Source: Arthrobacter sp. OV608 (GTDB taxonomy: Bacteria > Actinomycetota > Actinomycetes > Actinomycetales > Micrococcaceae). Taken from it: a DNA stretch of 64,000 bases. Within the stretch, counting starts at the first letter, position 1; each line of letters begins with the position of its first letter. The translations under genes were made by a program, and so were the position numbers. The stretch lies in contig FOEZ01000019.1 of the NCBI GenBank assembly GCA_900110595.1, positions 1 through 64,000 of the forward strand, in the 5' to 3' direction. The notes beneath the pieces were generated by a model, which was not told where the DNA came from, ran no database searches, and saw nothing but the letters and a program-made list of their open reading frames with translations. Of the stretch, positions 16,275 through 24,096 are shown piece after piece.

Positions 16275-17072
16275 ATGACCGTGAGCTGGTCCGCCTACCG
16301 GCGTGCCCGCCGTCGTTCCCGGCAGGCTTGGGCAGTGCTCGCACTGGCTGCGGTCTCAGCACTCGCAGCCCTGTTCTGGTTCTTTACCGCCGGCCAGTTT
16401 GCCGCAGCGGAGCCGGCCGCGTCCGGGCCCACCGCGGCGCCGGTGTTTGATCCGGCCTGGATGAATCCCGTAGTACCCGTGCATGCCGTGCCCGAAGGCA
16501 CCGCCCTTTCCGCGTTGGACGGCCTTGCCGTCAAAGGACGCGCGGCCAAGGACACGTACAACCGCGAAGCGTTCGGACAGGCCTGGCAGGACGTTGACCG
16601 GAACGGCTGCGATACACGCAACGACATCCTGCGGCGGGACCTTGCCGGCGTGCTGTTCGTTGAAGGCTCGAAGTGCCGGGTCGCGGCCGGCTCTTTCCAC
16701 GAACCCTATACCGGCCAGTTCGTGGACTTCCGGCGGGGCTCCGACAGCAGCCGTGCAGTCCAGGTTGACCATGTGGTCGCCTTGGGGGACGCCTGGCAGA
16801 AGGGCGCCCAAGGACTGACGGCGGCGCAGCGGCAGAGCCTGGCGAACGATCCGCTGAACCTCATCGCCGCGGACGGACCGGCGAACCAGCAGAAGAGCGC
16901 CGGTGACGCCGCCACCTGGCTGCCGAAAAACACTTCGATCCGCTGCCACTACGTGGCGCGCCAGATTTCCGTGAAGGCAGCCTATGGCTTATGGGTCACG
17001 GAAGCCGAAAAGGAAGCGATGAAACGCGTCCTGGGGTCATGTCCGGACCAGCGGACCGTATCAGCCCGCTAA
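16275..17072 (+). CDS. Exported HNH nuclease-like protein (DUF1524/GmrSD C-terminal type)
   Basis: The protein has 265 aa. A positively charged N-terminus and one hydrophobic helix at about 20-40 suggest a signal anchor or signal peptide. The catalytic region is at 163-217: Asp165-His166 in VQVDHVVALGDAW, then NDPLNLIAADGPANQQKSAG and DAATWLP, the complete DUF1524 HNH pattern. Cys112/Cys134 and Cys224/Cys256 may form disulfides outside the cell. Such proteins probably degrade extracellular DNA for nutrition or competition; the function is inferred. No immunity gene is evident beside it. Confidence 0.85.
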   Translation: MTVSWSAYRRARRRSRQAWAVLALAAVSALAALFWFFTAGQFAAAEPAASGPTAAPVFDPAWMNPVVPVHAVPEGTALSALDGLAVKGRAAKDTYNREAFGQAWQDVDRNGCDTRNDILRRDLAGVLFVEGSKCRVAAGSFHEPYTGQFVDFRRGSDSSRAVQVDHVVALGDAWQKGAQGLTAAQRQSLANDPLNLIAADGPANQQKSAGDAATWLPKNTSIRCHYVARQISVKAAYGLWVTEAEKEAMKRVLGSCPDQRTVSAR

Positions 17073-17141
17073 ATCCCGGGCCGCTTTCCTGACCGTGTGC
17101 TGGGGCGGCAAAGGCAGCCAGACGCCGTCCCGCCGTCGGGC

Positions 17142-17714
17142 CTAATGCCCGAAGGGGTCCGGGTCAACGCCCGGCATCCACGTCAGCCCGGGAACCCCCC
17201 AGCCGCTCTTTTTGGCCTGCTTCAGCGCTTTGCGCGCATAGCGGTCCATGAGCCGGTTGACGTACAGTTTTCCGTCCAGGTGATCGTACTCATGCTGGAT
17301 GACCCGGGCGAACCAGCCTGTGGCCTCGAACTTCACCGGCTCGCCGAAGCCGTCAAAACCCTCCACCCGCGCCCACTCGGCACGCTTGAGCGGATACGCA
17401 CCGCCGGGGAAGGACAGGCAGCCCTCTTCCTCCTCGTCAGGATCGGGGACGGCGCCGGAGATCTTCGACAGCGTGAGCACGGGGTTCACCAGCACCCCGG
17501 TGGGGGGAGCGCCGTCGTCGTTGGCGTATTTGTAGACGAAGATCCGCTTGCCGACCCCCACCTGCGGGGCAGCGAGGCCCACGCCGTTGGCGGCGTCATT
17601 TGTTTCGAACATGTCCGCGATCAGGGCCCGCAGTTCGTCGTCGAAGACTTCAACTTCGGCCGCCCTGCGGTGCAGGACGGGCTCTCCCCAGATGGTGATT
17701 GGCAGAACAGTCAT
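17142..17714 (-). CDS. def: Peptide deformylase
   Basis: It removes the N-formyl group from new proteins. The 190-aa protein has the three family motifs: GVGLAAPQVG (44-53), EEGCLS with metal ligand Cys99, and HEYDH with ligands His141 and His145 and catalytic Glu142. I chose the ATG at 17714, with GGAGG 8 nt upstream on the minus strand; the frame continues further upstream without conserved residues. It lies just downstream of tRNA-His on the same strand, separated by a terminator. Confidence 0.96.
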   Translation of the reverse strand: MTVLPITIWGEPVLHRRAAEVEVFDDELRALIADMFETNDAANGVGLAAPQVGVGKRIFVYKYANDDGAPPTGVLVNPVLTLSKISGAVPDPDEEEEGCLSFPGGAYPLKRAEWARVEGFDGFGEPVKFEATGWFARVIQHEYDHLDGKLYVNRLMDRYARKALKQAKKSGWGVPGLTWMPGVDPDPFGH

Positions 17715-17762
17715 CTCGCGGTCCTCCGGCGGTATCCAGTGCAGAAGCAGTTGATGCAAAGC

Positions 17763-17799
17763 AAAGGAGGCCGCACCGGATATCCGGTACGGCCTCCTT
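17763..17799 (-). terminator. Terminator of tRNA-His
   Basis: A 17-bp stem with one G-U pair (arms 17764-17780 and 17783-17799), very small loop, followed on the minus strand by CTTTGCTTT. It lies directly after the tRNA-His gene. Confidence 0.88.
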
Positions 17800-17807
17800 A
17801 CTGTGAG

Positions 17808-17881
17808 GGTGAGCTACGGGGGTTGAACCCGCGACCTCCTGGACCACAACCAGGCGCTCTGCCAACTGAGCTAAGCCCACC
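17808..17881 (-). tRNA. tRNA-His (GTG)
   Basis: The cloverleaf folds: acceptor stem GTGGGCT/AGCTCAC, D-stem GCTC, anticodon loop TTGTGGT with GTG, and T-arm GGGTTCAA. An extra 5' G (complement of 17881) faces a C at the discriminator position, the G-1:C73 pair specific to tRNA-His. No CCA is encoded. Confidence 0.95.
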
Positions 17882-18009
17882 ATGTGCCCTGCAGATCTAC
17901 CGGCTGACCGGCTCCCTGGGAAGGCAACTCAAATAGCTTACCTGCTCTTCAGGGGTGCTTCGTCCACTTTTGCCGATTTCACCGAAATTTCCCGCAAACG
18001 TGGCGCAGA

Positions 18010-18639
18010 TTACGCTTCCTGCGGCTGCCCGTCCGGGGAACCGGTAATGCGCTTGGCGATCCGCTGGGCCGTGGCACTGTCCGGCCCGGGCGCCGGAACG
18101 AACACCGCGTCCCGGTAGTAGCGCAGTTCGTCGATGGAATCCTTGATGTCCCCCAGGGCGCGGTGGCCGCCCTTTTTCGCCGGCGACTGGAAGTAGGCCC
18201 TGGCGAACCAGCGGCGGGAGAGTTCCTTGATGGTGCTGACGTCGATCACGCGGTAGTGCAGGTGCTCCACCACGGCCGGCATGTCGCGGGACAGGAAGAC
18301 GCGGTCCGTTCCCACGGAGTTTCCGCCCAGTGGAGCCTTGCGGGGATCCGGCACCCACTTTGAGATGTATTCCATTACTGCCGCCTCGGCCGCGGCCATG
18401 GTGGTTCCGTAGGGGAGTTCCTGGAGCAGGCCGGATTTGGTGTGCATGTCCCGGACGAAATCATTCATCTGGGCTAGGGCGGCGTCGTCCGGTTTAATTA
18501 CGACGTCCACGCCGTCGCCGAGGATGTTCAGTTCCGAGTCGGTGACCAGTGCGGCAACCTCGATCAGGGCATCGTTTTTGATGTCCAGGCCGGTCATTTC
18601 GCAGTCGATCCAGACGATTCGTTCGTTAGATATAGGCAC
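18010..18639 (-). CDS. orn: Oligoribonuclease
   Basis: A DEDDh exonuclease of 209 aa that degrades 2-5 nt RNA and pGpG to nucleotides. Catalytic Asp12 and Glu14 lie in WIDCEMTGLD, the DRVFL Asp in the middle motif, and HRALGDI supplies the last His and Asp. The GTG start at 18639 lies 6 nt after TAGGCT on the minus strand with no ribosome site, so the message is probably leaderless. This start gives exactly the family length. Confidence 0.95.
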   Translation of the reverse strand: MPISNERIVWIDCEMTGLDIKNDALIEVAALVTDSELNILGDGVDVVIKPDDAALAQMNDFVRDMHTKSGLLQELPYGTTMAAAEAAVMEYISKWVPDPRKAPLGGNSVGTDRVFLSRDMPAVVEHLHYRVIDVSTIKELSRRWFARAYFQSPAKKGGHRALGDIKDSIDELRYYRDAVFVPAPGPDSATAQRIAKRITGSPDGQPQEA

Positions 18640-18793
18640 CGGACCAGCCTACCGTTACACCTCCGGACTGCCTGCCGGTGTTAGGATTTCGGGTACGCGG
18701 CGGGACCACTTGCTGTCGTTGTCACCCGCCTGTGCCGGCCACGCAGCCCGCCGGGCAGAATCGCGCAAACGCAAGAGATTGGACCATCCTGAG

Positions 18794-20350
18794 ATGACGG
18801 CGCCTGTGCCTGCAGCGGGGGAACTGGCGGCCGCGGACTCTGCTGCAGCAGACGGGGCCGACGTCGATAATCCCCGCTCTCCGCTCCTGGCCGGATTTGT
18901 GGGCTCGATGTTTATGCTGATCGGGTCCCTGGGCGTGGGCTGGCTGGCCCCCGTTTCTGAACTCCGCAGGGTGCCGCTGTTCATCTGGATGCGGGCCGAA
19001 GCGGCCGGCGTTGCGCTCTCCATCATCCTGCTCGCAGTGGGCGGGATGCTCCTGGTCCGCGCCTGGCTGCGGCTTGGCCAGCGGATCCGGGTCTGGGGAG
19101 ACCAGGCCCGGCAGGCGACGTTGATGGCTGTGGTGGCCTGGGGGCTGCCCATGATGTTCAGCGTCCCGCTGTTCAGCCGGGACGTTTACGCCTATATCGG
19201 GCAGGGCCGCCTGATGGTGGAGGGTTTCAACCCGTACGAGAACGGCATTTCCGCGCTGTCCAACTACTTCCAGCTGGGTGCGGACAAAATGTGGACCGAG
19301 GCTCCGGTTCCGTATGGCCAGCTGTTCCTGTGGATCGAACAGTTTGTGGTGTGGTCCACCAATGTCCAGCCGGAGGCCAGCGTGATGATGTTCCGGCTGG
19401 TGTCCCTGGCCGGGGTTGTGCTGTGCGTGGTTTACGTGCCCAAGCTCGCAGCGCTGCATGGAGTTAACCCGAACCGGGCACTGTGGCTGACGGCTGCCAA
19501 TCCACTGTTCTTGACCAACTTCATCGCCAGCGTCCACAACGATGCCCTCATGATCGGGCTGGCGCTTGCCGGCCTTTACTACTCCGCCACCCGCCGCGTG
19601 GTCCGTGGCATCGTCCTGGTGACCCTGTCCATTGCCGTCAAACCGATCACCATTGTGTTCCTGCCCTTCATTGGCCTGCTCTGGGCGGGGAAAAACGCCG
19701 GCTGGCTGCGGAAGTTCGCCTTCTGGGGCCTGACGGCCGGGTTGAGCCTGGGAATCCTGGTGCTGATGAGTCTGGTCAACGGGTTCGGGTTCGGCTGGAT
19801 CAACGGGCTGTCCGCCCCGGGCAGCATCTTCATCTGGTACGCGCCGGTAGGGCTGATCGGCATGGTGGTGGCCTCGCTGGCCAACGCTTTCGGACTGGAC
19901 GGGCGCGTCCTTGCCGATTGGGTGTTCGACGCCGGGAAGCTGCTGGCGGTGGGTATCCTCGCCTGGCAGATATTCCGGGGTGAGCATGACCGGCTTATCC
20001 GCCGCCTCACCCTTGGGTTTGCGGCGATCGTTGTGCTGGCCCCCATGATCCAGTCCTGGTATGTGGTGTGGCTTATTCCGCTGTTCGCCGTGACCGGCAT
20101 CCGGAACGACTGGCAGGTCAAGGCCCTGTACTTCGTGGTCTCGTTCTTTATGATCTATGCCATTTCGGACCAGCTGGAGGTGTTCCCGTACCTCCAGACG
20201 GCGGACCTCGGGCTGGCTCTTGCCCTGGCACGTGTTGCCGCTGCGGTCACGGGGCTGCTGTTTGGCCTCTACCTGATTTTCTGGGACCCCCGCACGCGCA
20301 GCCTGTTCCGGAAGACCGGTGAACCGGTCCTCGAGCGTCCGGTCATTTAG
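18794..20350 (+). CDS. mptB: MptB-like alpha-(1->6)-mannopyranosyltransferase, membrane
   Basis: The protein has 518 aa and about 12-13 membrane helices. The GT-C signature is in the first outer loop: FSRDVYAYIGQGRLM near residues 129-143, followed by NPYENG. Relatives use polyprenyl-phosphomannose to extend the alpha-1,6-mannan core of lipomannan-type glycolipids. I chose the ATG at 18794; earlier in-frame codons overlap orn on the other strand. The 3' end overlaps the convergent alkD by 8 bp. Confidence 0.85.
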   Translation: MTAPVPAAGELAAADSAAADGADVDNPRSPLLAGFVGSMFMLIGSLGVGWLAPVSELRRVPLFIWMRAEAAGVALSIILLAVGGMLLVRAWLRLGQRIRVWGDQARQATLMAVVAWGLPMMFSVPLFSRDVYAYIGQGRLMVEGFNPYENGISALSNYFQLGADKMWTEAPVPYGQLFLWIEQFVVWSTNVQPEASVMMFRLVSLAGVVLCVVYVPKLAALHGVNPNRALWLTAANPLFLTNFIASVHNDALMIGLALAGLYYSATRRVVRGIVLVTLSIAVKPITIVFLPFIGLLWAGKNAGWLRKFAFWGLTAGLSLGILVLMSLVNGFGFGWINGLSAPGSIFIWYAPVGLIGMVVASLANAFGLDGRVLADWVFDAGKLLAVGILAWQIFRGEHDRLIRRLTLGFAAIVVLAPMIQSWYVVWLIPLFAVTGIRNDWQVKALYFVVSFFMIYAISDQLEVFPYLQTADLGLALALARVAAAVTGLLFGLYLIFWDPRTRSLFRKTGEPVLERPVI

Positions 20351-21026
20351 GCAGGTTCTTCAGCGCTTCCCGGCGGGACAACGGGCTGATGCTTCCCTGG
20401 TGTGTGGCCACAAACTCCGCCACCCAGTCAGGTGCTGTTTTCGCATACTCCCGGAGCGCCCAGCCAATAGCCTTCCGGATGAAGAACTCAGGGTCAGCCA
20501 GGTTCACTTCGATGACGCGGCGGAGTAGTTCGCGGTCTGTGTTGGCCTTGGCCTTGAGCTGTGCGGTGAGGGAAGCGCGCCTGATCCAGAAGTCAGGATC
20601 CGTGCTCCAGCCCAGGATCACGGCAGTCATCTCCTGCCGGTTGGCCTGCAGCAGTGTACAAATGCGGCCGGCAACACCGTCGGCAAAATCCCACCACGCG
20701 CCATCGCGGATGATTTCCTCGTAGACCGGAAGCATCTGCAGATCCGTGGCCACCAGCCTGCCGGCGGTCAAATCGATCGCGGCATACCGTTCCTCGCGGA
20801 AGCCGGCGGTGCGCCAAAGCTCCAGGACGGTATCACGGACCTGCTCCGCCGAGTCGAAGGGATAGCGGACAACTGCCCCGGCAGCCAGCCGGCGCACCTC
20901 TGGCACCCGGACACCGAGCGAAGGGATGGCGGATTTCATGTACGCCTGCGCTCCGGCTGCCCTCTCCGGGTCGGCCATGTCCCGGAGCTGGCTGCGGATA
21001 GCCTCAAGGAGTTCCCGGTTCACCAT
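20343..21026 (-). CDS. DNA alkylation repair protein (AlkD/HEAT-repeat family)
   Basis: The 227-aa protein is built of HEAT-like helical repeats. Family landmarks are GVRVPEVRRLA, YAAIDLTAG, WWDFADGVAG (site of the AlkD-type DNA-contact residues Trp-Trp-Asp) and FFIRKAIGWALREYAK. AlkD enzymes remove positively charged alkylated bases without base flipping. The ATG at 21026 lies 6 nt after TAGAGT on the minus strand, a leaderless promoter. Confidence 0.88.
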   Translation of the reverse strand: MVNRELLEAIRSQLRDMADPERAAGAQAYMKSAIPSLGVRVPEVRRLAAGAVVRYPFDSAEQVRDTVLELWRTAGFREERYAAIDLTAGRLVATDLQMLPVYEEIIRDGAWWDFADGVAGRICTLLQANRQEMTAVILGWSTDPDFWIRRASLTAQLKAKANTDRELLRRVIEVNLADPEFFIRKAIGWALREYAKTAPDWVAEFVATHQGSISPLSRREALKNLPK

Positions 21027-21102
21027 CCTGCAACTCTAGCCATCGTTTATGACGACGGCGGCCTGCCCTCCGCCGCTCCAGCGGCAACTTTGGCGATACG
21101 AT

Positions 21103-21117
21103 GTTTAGCGCTAACAC
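21103..21117. promoter_or_regulatory. LacI-type operator before the aldose epimerase
   Basis: GTTTAGCGCTAACAC is a near-perfect palindrome centred on CG, the form bound by many LacI regulators. It directly follows a TACGAT -10-like box at 21097-21102 and lies 27 nt before the gene. The LacI-family gene 2 kb downstream is a candidate, though its nearer sites use a GGAAAGCGCTTTCC-type core. Confidence 0.55.
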
Positions 21118-21143
21118 GGCCGAATAATCGATGGAGGACTCCC

Positions 21144-22046
21144 ATGCCGGGCACCGAGTACAGCATCGCCGCCGGCGACTACACTGCGGTGATCACCGCG
21201 CGGGGAGGAGCCCTCCGGGAACTCCGCCACAAGGGGAGGGACCTGGTGGTGGCCTTTGGCGCTGACGGAACGATTCCCGACTACCGAGGTGTCATTTGCG
21301 CGCCGTGGCCCAACCGCCTTGCGGACGGCACCTACACCTACGCTGGCCGGACATTCGAGGCAGCTATCAATGAACCTGAACGGGGTTCTGCCCTGCACGG
21401 TCTGGCAACAGGCCGCCTCTGGATCGTGCGGCAAACTTCCCCGGACGAGGTGGTGCTGGATTGCCGGGTGGCCGCGGGCGAGGCATATCCCGGGGAGCTG
21501 GACCTTTCCATTGCCTACAGGTTGACTGAGGACGGGCTGGTCAGCACTGTGCGGGCGGCAAACGTCGGCGCCGTACCGGCGCCGTACGGTGTCTGTCCGC
21601 ACCCCTACCTGGTGGCGGGCCCGTCGGGACTCGACGAATGGTCGCTGGAGCTGCCCGCTGCCGATTTCCTTGAAGTGACCGAGGACCGGTTGCTTCCCGT
21701 CGGGATGCGCAGCGTCGACGGGCACGAGTTCGACTTCAGGGCCGCCCGCCGCCTGGGGCCGGTCAAGATCGACCATGCTTTTACCGGCATCAACCGCGGG
21801 GCTGACGGGCGCGCACGCGTCCGCGTGCAGGATCCTGCAGGAACCGGCGTCGAGCTGGAATGGGGCGCCGAGTGGCCCTGGGTCCAGATCCACACGGCTG
21901 ACAAGCCGGTAGGACCGGACCGCCTGGGCCTGGCAGTTGAGCCGATGACCTGCCCGCCGGACGCTTTCAACTCAGGAACCGACGTGGTCCATCTGCAGCC
22001 CGGCCAGGCGCACAGTGCTGAATGGACCATCCGCGCCCTTGGCTAG
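21144..22046 (+). CDS. Aldose 1-epimerase family protein
   Basis: The 300-aa protein has the galactose-mutarotase fold: NRLADGTYTYAGR near the start, catalytic His in CPHPYLVAG (about residue 154) and catalytic Glu in LAVEPMTCPPDAFN (about 265). Enzymes of this group interconvert alpha and beta anomers of sugars. The ATG at 21144 follows GGAGG with 6-nt spacing. A LacI-type operator precedes it. It ends back-to-back with a convergent hydrolase, with no base between the stops. Confidence 0.9.
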   Translation: MPGTEYSIAAGDYTAVITARGGALRELRHKGRDLVVAFGADGTIPDYRGVICAPWPNRLADGTYTYAGRTFEAAINEPERGSALHGLATGRLWIVRQTSPDEVVLDCRVAAGEAYPGELDLSIAYRLTEDGLVSTVRAANVGAVPAPYGVCPHPYLVAGPSGLDEWSLELPAADFLEVTEDRLLPVGMRSVDGHEFDFRAARRLGPVKIDHAFTGINRGADGRARVRVQDPAGTGVELEWGAEWPWVQIHTADKPVGPDRLGLAVEPMTCPPDAFNSGTDVVHLQPGQAHSAEWTIRALG

Positions 22047-22778
22047 CTAGGAAACCGTCCAGCCTGCGCGGTCCAGCCAGCCGGCACAGAGGGCCGGCCA
22101 CTGGTCTGCGCCGGCTTGCCCGTCCGCCAGGCCCAGCCCGTGGCGGCCCTCGGGGAAGACGTGGAGTTCCGCGGGCACGCCGGCGTTGAGCAGGGCCGCG
22201 GTGTAGTCCAGGCTGTGGCTGACGGGCACTGCGGCATCATCGGCCGTATGCCACACGAACGCGGGCGGCGTTGCAGCTGTCACCTGCTGCTCGGCGGACA
22301 GTTCGGCAAGGAGATCCGCCGACGGCGACCCGCCAAGAAGGTTGTCCACGGAACCCTGGTGCACCGCCCGGGTATAAGACACCACCGGATAGCAGAGCAC
22401 CGTCAGATCCGGGACTGCCGACGGAACGTCCAGGTCAGCGCTGCCGGTGGCCACAGCCGTGGAAAGCGTCGCCGCAAGGTGTCCACCCGCGGAAAACCCG
22501 AGGACGCCCACGCGCCGGGGATCCACCGCCAGGCCGTGCGCACCGCCCCGGATCTGGAGCATTGCCTGCTTTGCATCCTCCAGCGGTGCGGGATGCCGGT
22601 CCGGAGCAACCCGGTAGCGCAGGACGAAACCGTGAATGCCCAGTCCGGCCAGCCATTCGGCCACGGGCTCGGCCTCATGGTCTGCCTGGCGGCCATAGCC
22701 GCCGCCGGGAAGCACCAGGACGGCGGGACGCTCTCCCGAGCCCGCGCGGGACGGCACCGCCGTCAATTGCAACGCCAC
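22047..22778 (-). CDS. Alpha/beta hydrolase, acetyl-xylan-esterase/BD-FAE-like
   Basis: The 243-aa protein has the oxyanion loop LPGGGYGR (25-32), the nucleophile elbow GFSAGGH, and a C-terminal acid and His (TADDAAVPVSHS and EGRHGLG). No signal peptide is seen, so it acts inside the cell, possibly removing acetyl or feruloyl groups from imported oligosaccharides. It starts 2 nt after the LacI gene stop on the same strand, so the pair is an operon. Proximity to xylA/xylB fits hemicellulose use, but the substrate is inferred. Confidence 0.82.
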   Translation of the reverse strand: MALQLTAVPSRAGSGERPAVLVLPGGGYGRQADHEAEPVAEWLAGLGIHGFVLRYRVAPDRHPAPLEDAKQAMLQIRGGAHGLAVDPRRVGVLGFSAGGHLAATLSTAVATGSADLDVPSAVPDLTVLCYPVVSYTRAVHQGSVDNLLGGSPSADLLAELSAEQQVTAATPPAFVWHTADDAAVPVSHSLDYTAALLNAGVPAELHVFPEGRHGLGLADGQAGADQWPALCAGWLDRAGWTVS

Positions 22779-22780
22779 GG

Positions 22781-23923
22781 TCAGGCTGTCGTTTCCGTGC
22801 TGCGCCGGAGCGTCACTTCACCGGTAATGGGCTGCTGCCGCCCGCCGTCGGGCCCTGCCTCAGTTGAACCGGAACCGTTTTCGCCGGGCTCGCGGGCACT
22901 GGCTCCGCCGGGAGCCGTGGCACGGGTAGCCAGGCGCCCGATTTCTTCCAGCGGCAGGCGCACCGTGGAGAGGGCGGGGCGGAAGTCCCGGAGTGTTTCG
23001 ATGTCGTCGAAGCCTGCGATGGTGGCGTCCCGCGGAATCCGCAGCCCCTGTTCGCGGAGGGCTGCGGCTGCACCGATGGCCATCACGTCATTGACGGCGA
23101 AAATGCACAGCTTCCCGCGCCCGGCTTCCTCCCCGGAGTCTGCCTGGCGGGACTCTGCCTGCCGGGCCTTGATCATGTCAGCGAGCTTGAGGCCGGCCTC
23201 GTAGCCGCCGGCGCGGTTGAAGGCCGTGCGAAGGACTTCGGCGGGTTTGCGTCCGGCGGCTGCCAGGCCCTCCTGGAACCCGCGGATCCGGTCGTCGGAC
23301 GTGAAGAGCCCATCCGGACCGCCGATGATCACAAAATCACCATCCTGGCCGGAAGCGAGTTTTCCCGCCAATGCCGCTGCGAGTTCCTGGTTGGGCACGG
23401 CCACAACGTGGTAGCCCTCCGGTGCTGTCGCCCCCACCACCGGGTGGCCCACCACCGCTACCCGGCCGCCATTGCGGCAGTACCGGTCCAGTTCAGCCGC
23501 CAGTTCAGCGTTGCCTTCCTGGTTTTCCGGCTGCGAAGAGCGGGAGCCGGCGATCACGATCGAATCAGCGCGGCGTGCGGCGAAAGCTGCAACGGCTTCC
23601 CTTTCCTCCGCCGGGGCGCCGCCTGTGGTGGCCAGCAGCACCATCTTGCGCTGCTCGCGGGCCGCCTCCTGCACACCCCTGGCGATGGCGGCGAAGTAGG
23701 GGTCGGCGATGTCGTGGACGATCAGGCCGATCAGTCCCGAACTGGACTTCGCGAGGCCCTGGGCCTGGGCGTTGGGGATGTAGCCGAGCGAGTCCGCGGC
23801 CTGGCGGACGCGGTCCGCGATGTCCTGTCCCGGCTTGCGGGCGGAACCATTGAGGACCCGGCTGGCAGTGGCCGGTGATACCCCTGCCAGCCGCGCCACC
23901 TCGGTAAGGGTACTTGCAGCCAC
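22781..23923 (-). CDS. LacI-family transcriptional regulator
   Basis: The protein has 380 aa. The HTH at 4-30 reads LTEVARLAGVSPATASRVLNG, followed by the hinge helix IPNAQAQGLAKSSSG and a periplasmic-binding-like sugar domain (GLIVHDIADPYFA, NDVMAIGAA, GFDDIE). I chose the GTG at 23923 because AGGAG lies 5 nt upstream on the minus strand; the longer frame to 24007 would include an operator. An unusual Gly/Ser/Glu-rich insert of about 30 residues lies close to the C-terminus. It probably represses the divergent Gfo/Idh-DUF993-TIM genes. Confidence 0.92.
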   Translation of the reverse strand: MAASTLTEVARLAGVSPATASRVLNGSARKPGQDIADRVRQAADSLGYIPNAQAQGLAKSSSGLIGLIVHDIADPYFAAIARGVQEAAREQRKMVLLATTGGAPAEEREAVAAFAARRADSIVIAGSRSSQPENQEGNAELAAELDRYCRNGGRVAVVGHPVVGATAPEGYHVVAVPNQELAAALAGKLASGQDGDFVIIGGPDGLFTSDDRIRGFQEGLAAAGRKPAEVLRTAFNRAGGYEAGLKLADMIKARQAESRQADSGEEAGRGKLCIFAVNDVMAIGAAAALREQGLRIPRDATIAGFDDIETLRDFRPALSTVRLPLEEIGRLATRATAPGGASAREPGENGSGSTEAGPDGGRQQPITGEVTLRRSTETTA

Positions 23924-23990
23924 AGCGTCTCCTGATCGGCTTTGTAGGGTCATCCAGCGTAACCACATTATGGCAGTTTTAAGCTGTTGC

Positions 23991-24006
23991 TGGAAAGCGC
24001 TTGCCA
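23991..24006. promoter_or_regulatory. LacI-type operator 1 in divergent promoter
   Basis: TGGAAAGCGCTTGCCA is a 16-bp palindrome with one mismatched pair, centred on CG. It lies between the lacI-type gene and the Gfo/Idh gene, 68 nt from the former. Confidence 0.7.
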
Positions 24007-24038
24007 ATAAGTCGTTCCGGGTGCATCATTGAAGCAGT

Positions 24039-24054
24039 GGGAATGCGCTTTCCC
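24039..24054. promoter_or_regulatory. LacI-type operator 2 in divergent promoter
   Basis: GGGAATGCGCTTTCCC is a 16-bp palindrome with one mismatched pair, 48 bp (centre to centre) from operator 1 and 43 nt before the Gfo/Idh start. It precedes a TAGAAC -10-like box at 24068. Two spaced operators would permit looping by a LacI tetramer. Confidence 0.7.
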
Positions 24055-24096
24055 GATACAGCTTGAGTAGAACTGCTCACTCACCGTGGAGGACTT

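Noticed and set aside
18437..18793. N-terminal extension of mptB
   Set aside because: It would overlap orn on the opposite strand and adds no membrane or catalytic sequence; the ATG at 18794 gives the normal length.
22781..24007. LacI start at 23953 or 24007
   Set aside because: The longer forms run through a LacI-type operator or lack a ribosome site; GTG at 23923 has AGGAG 5 nt upstream and starts right before the HTH.
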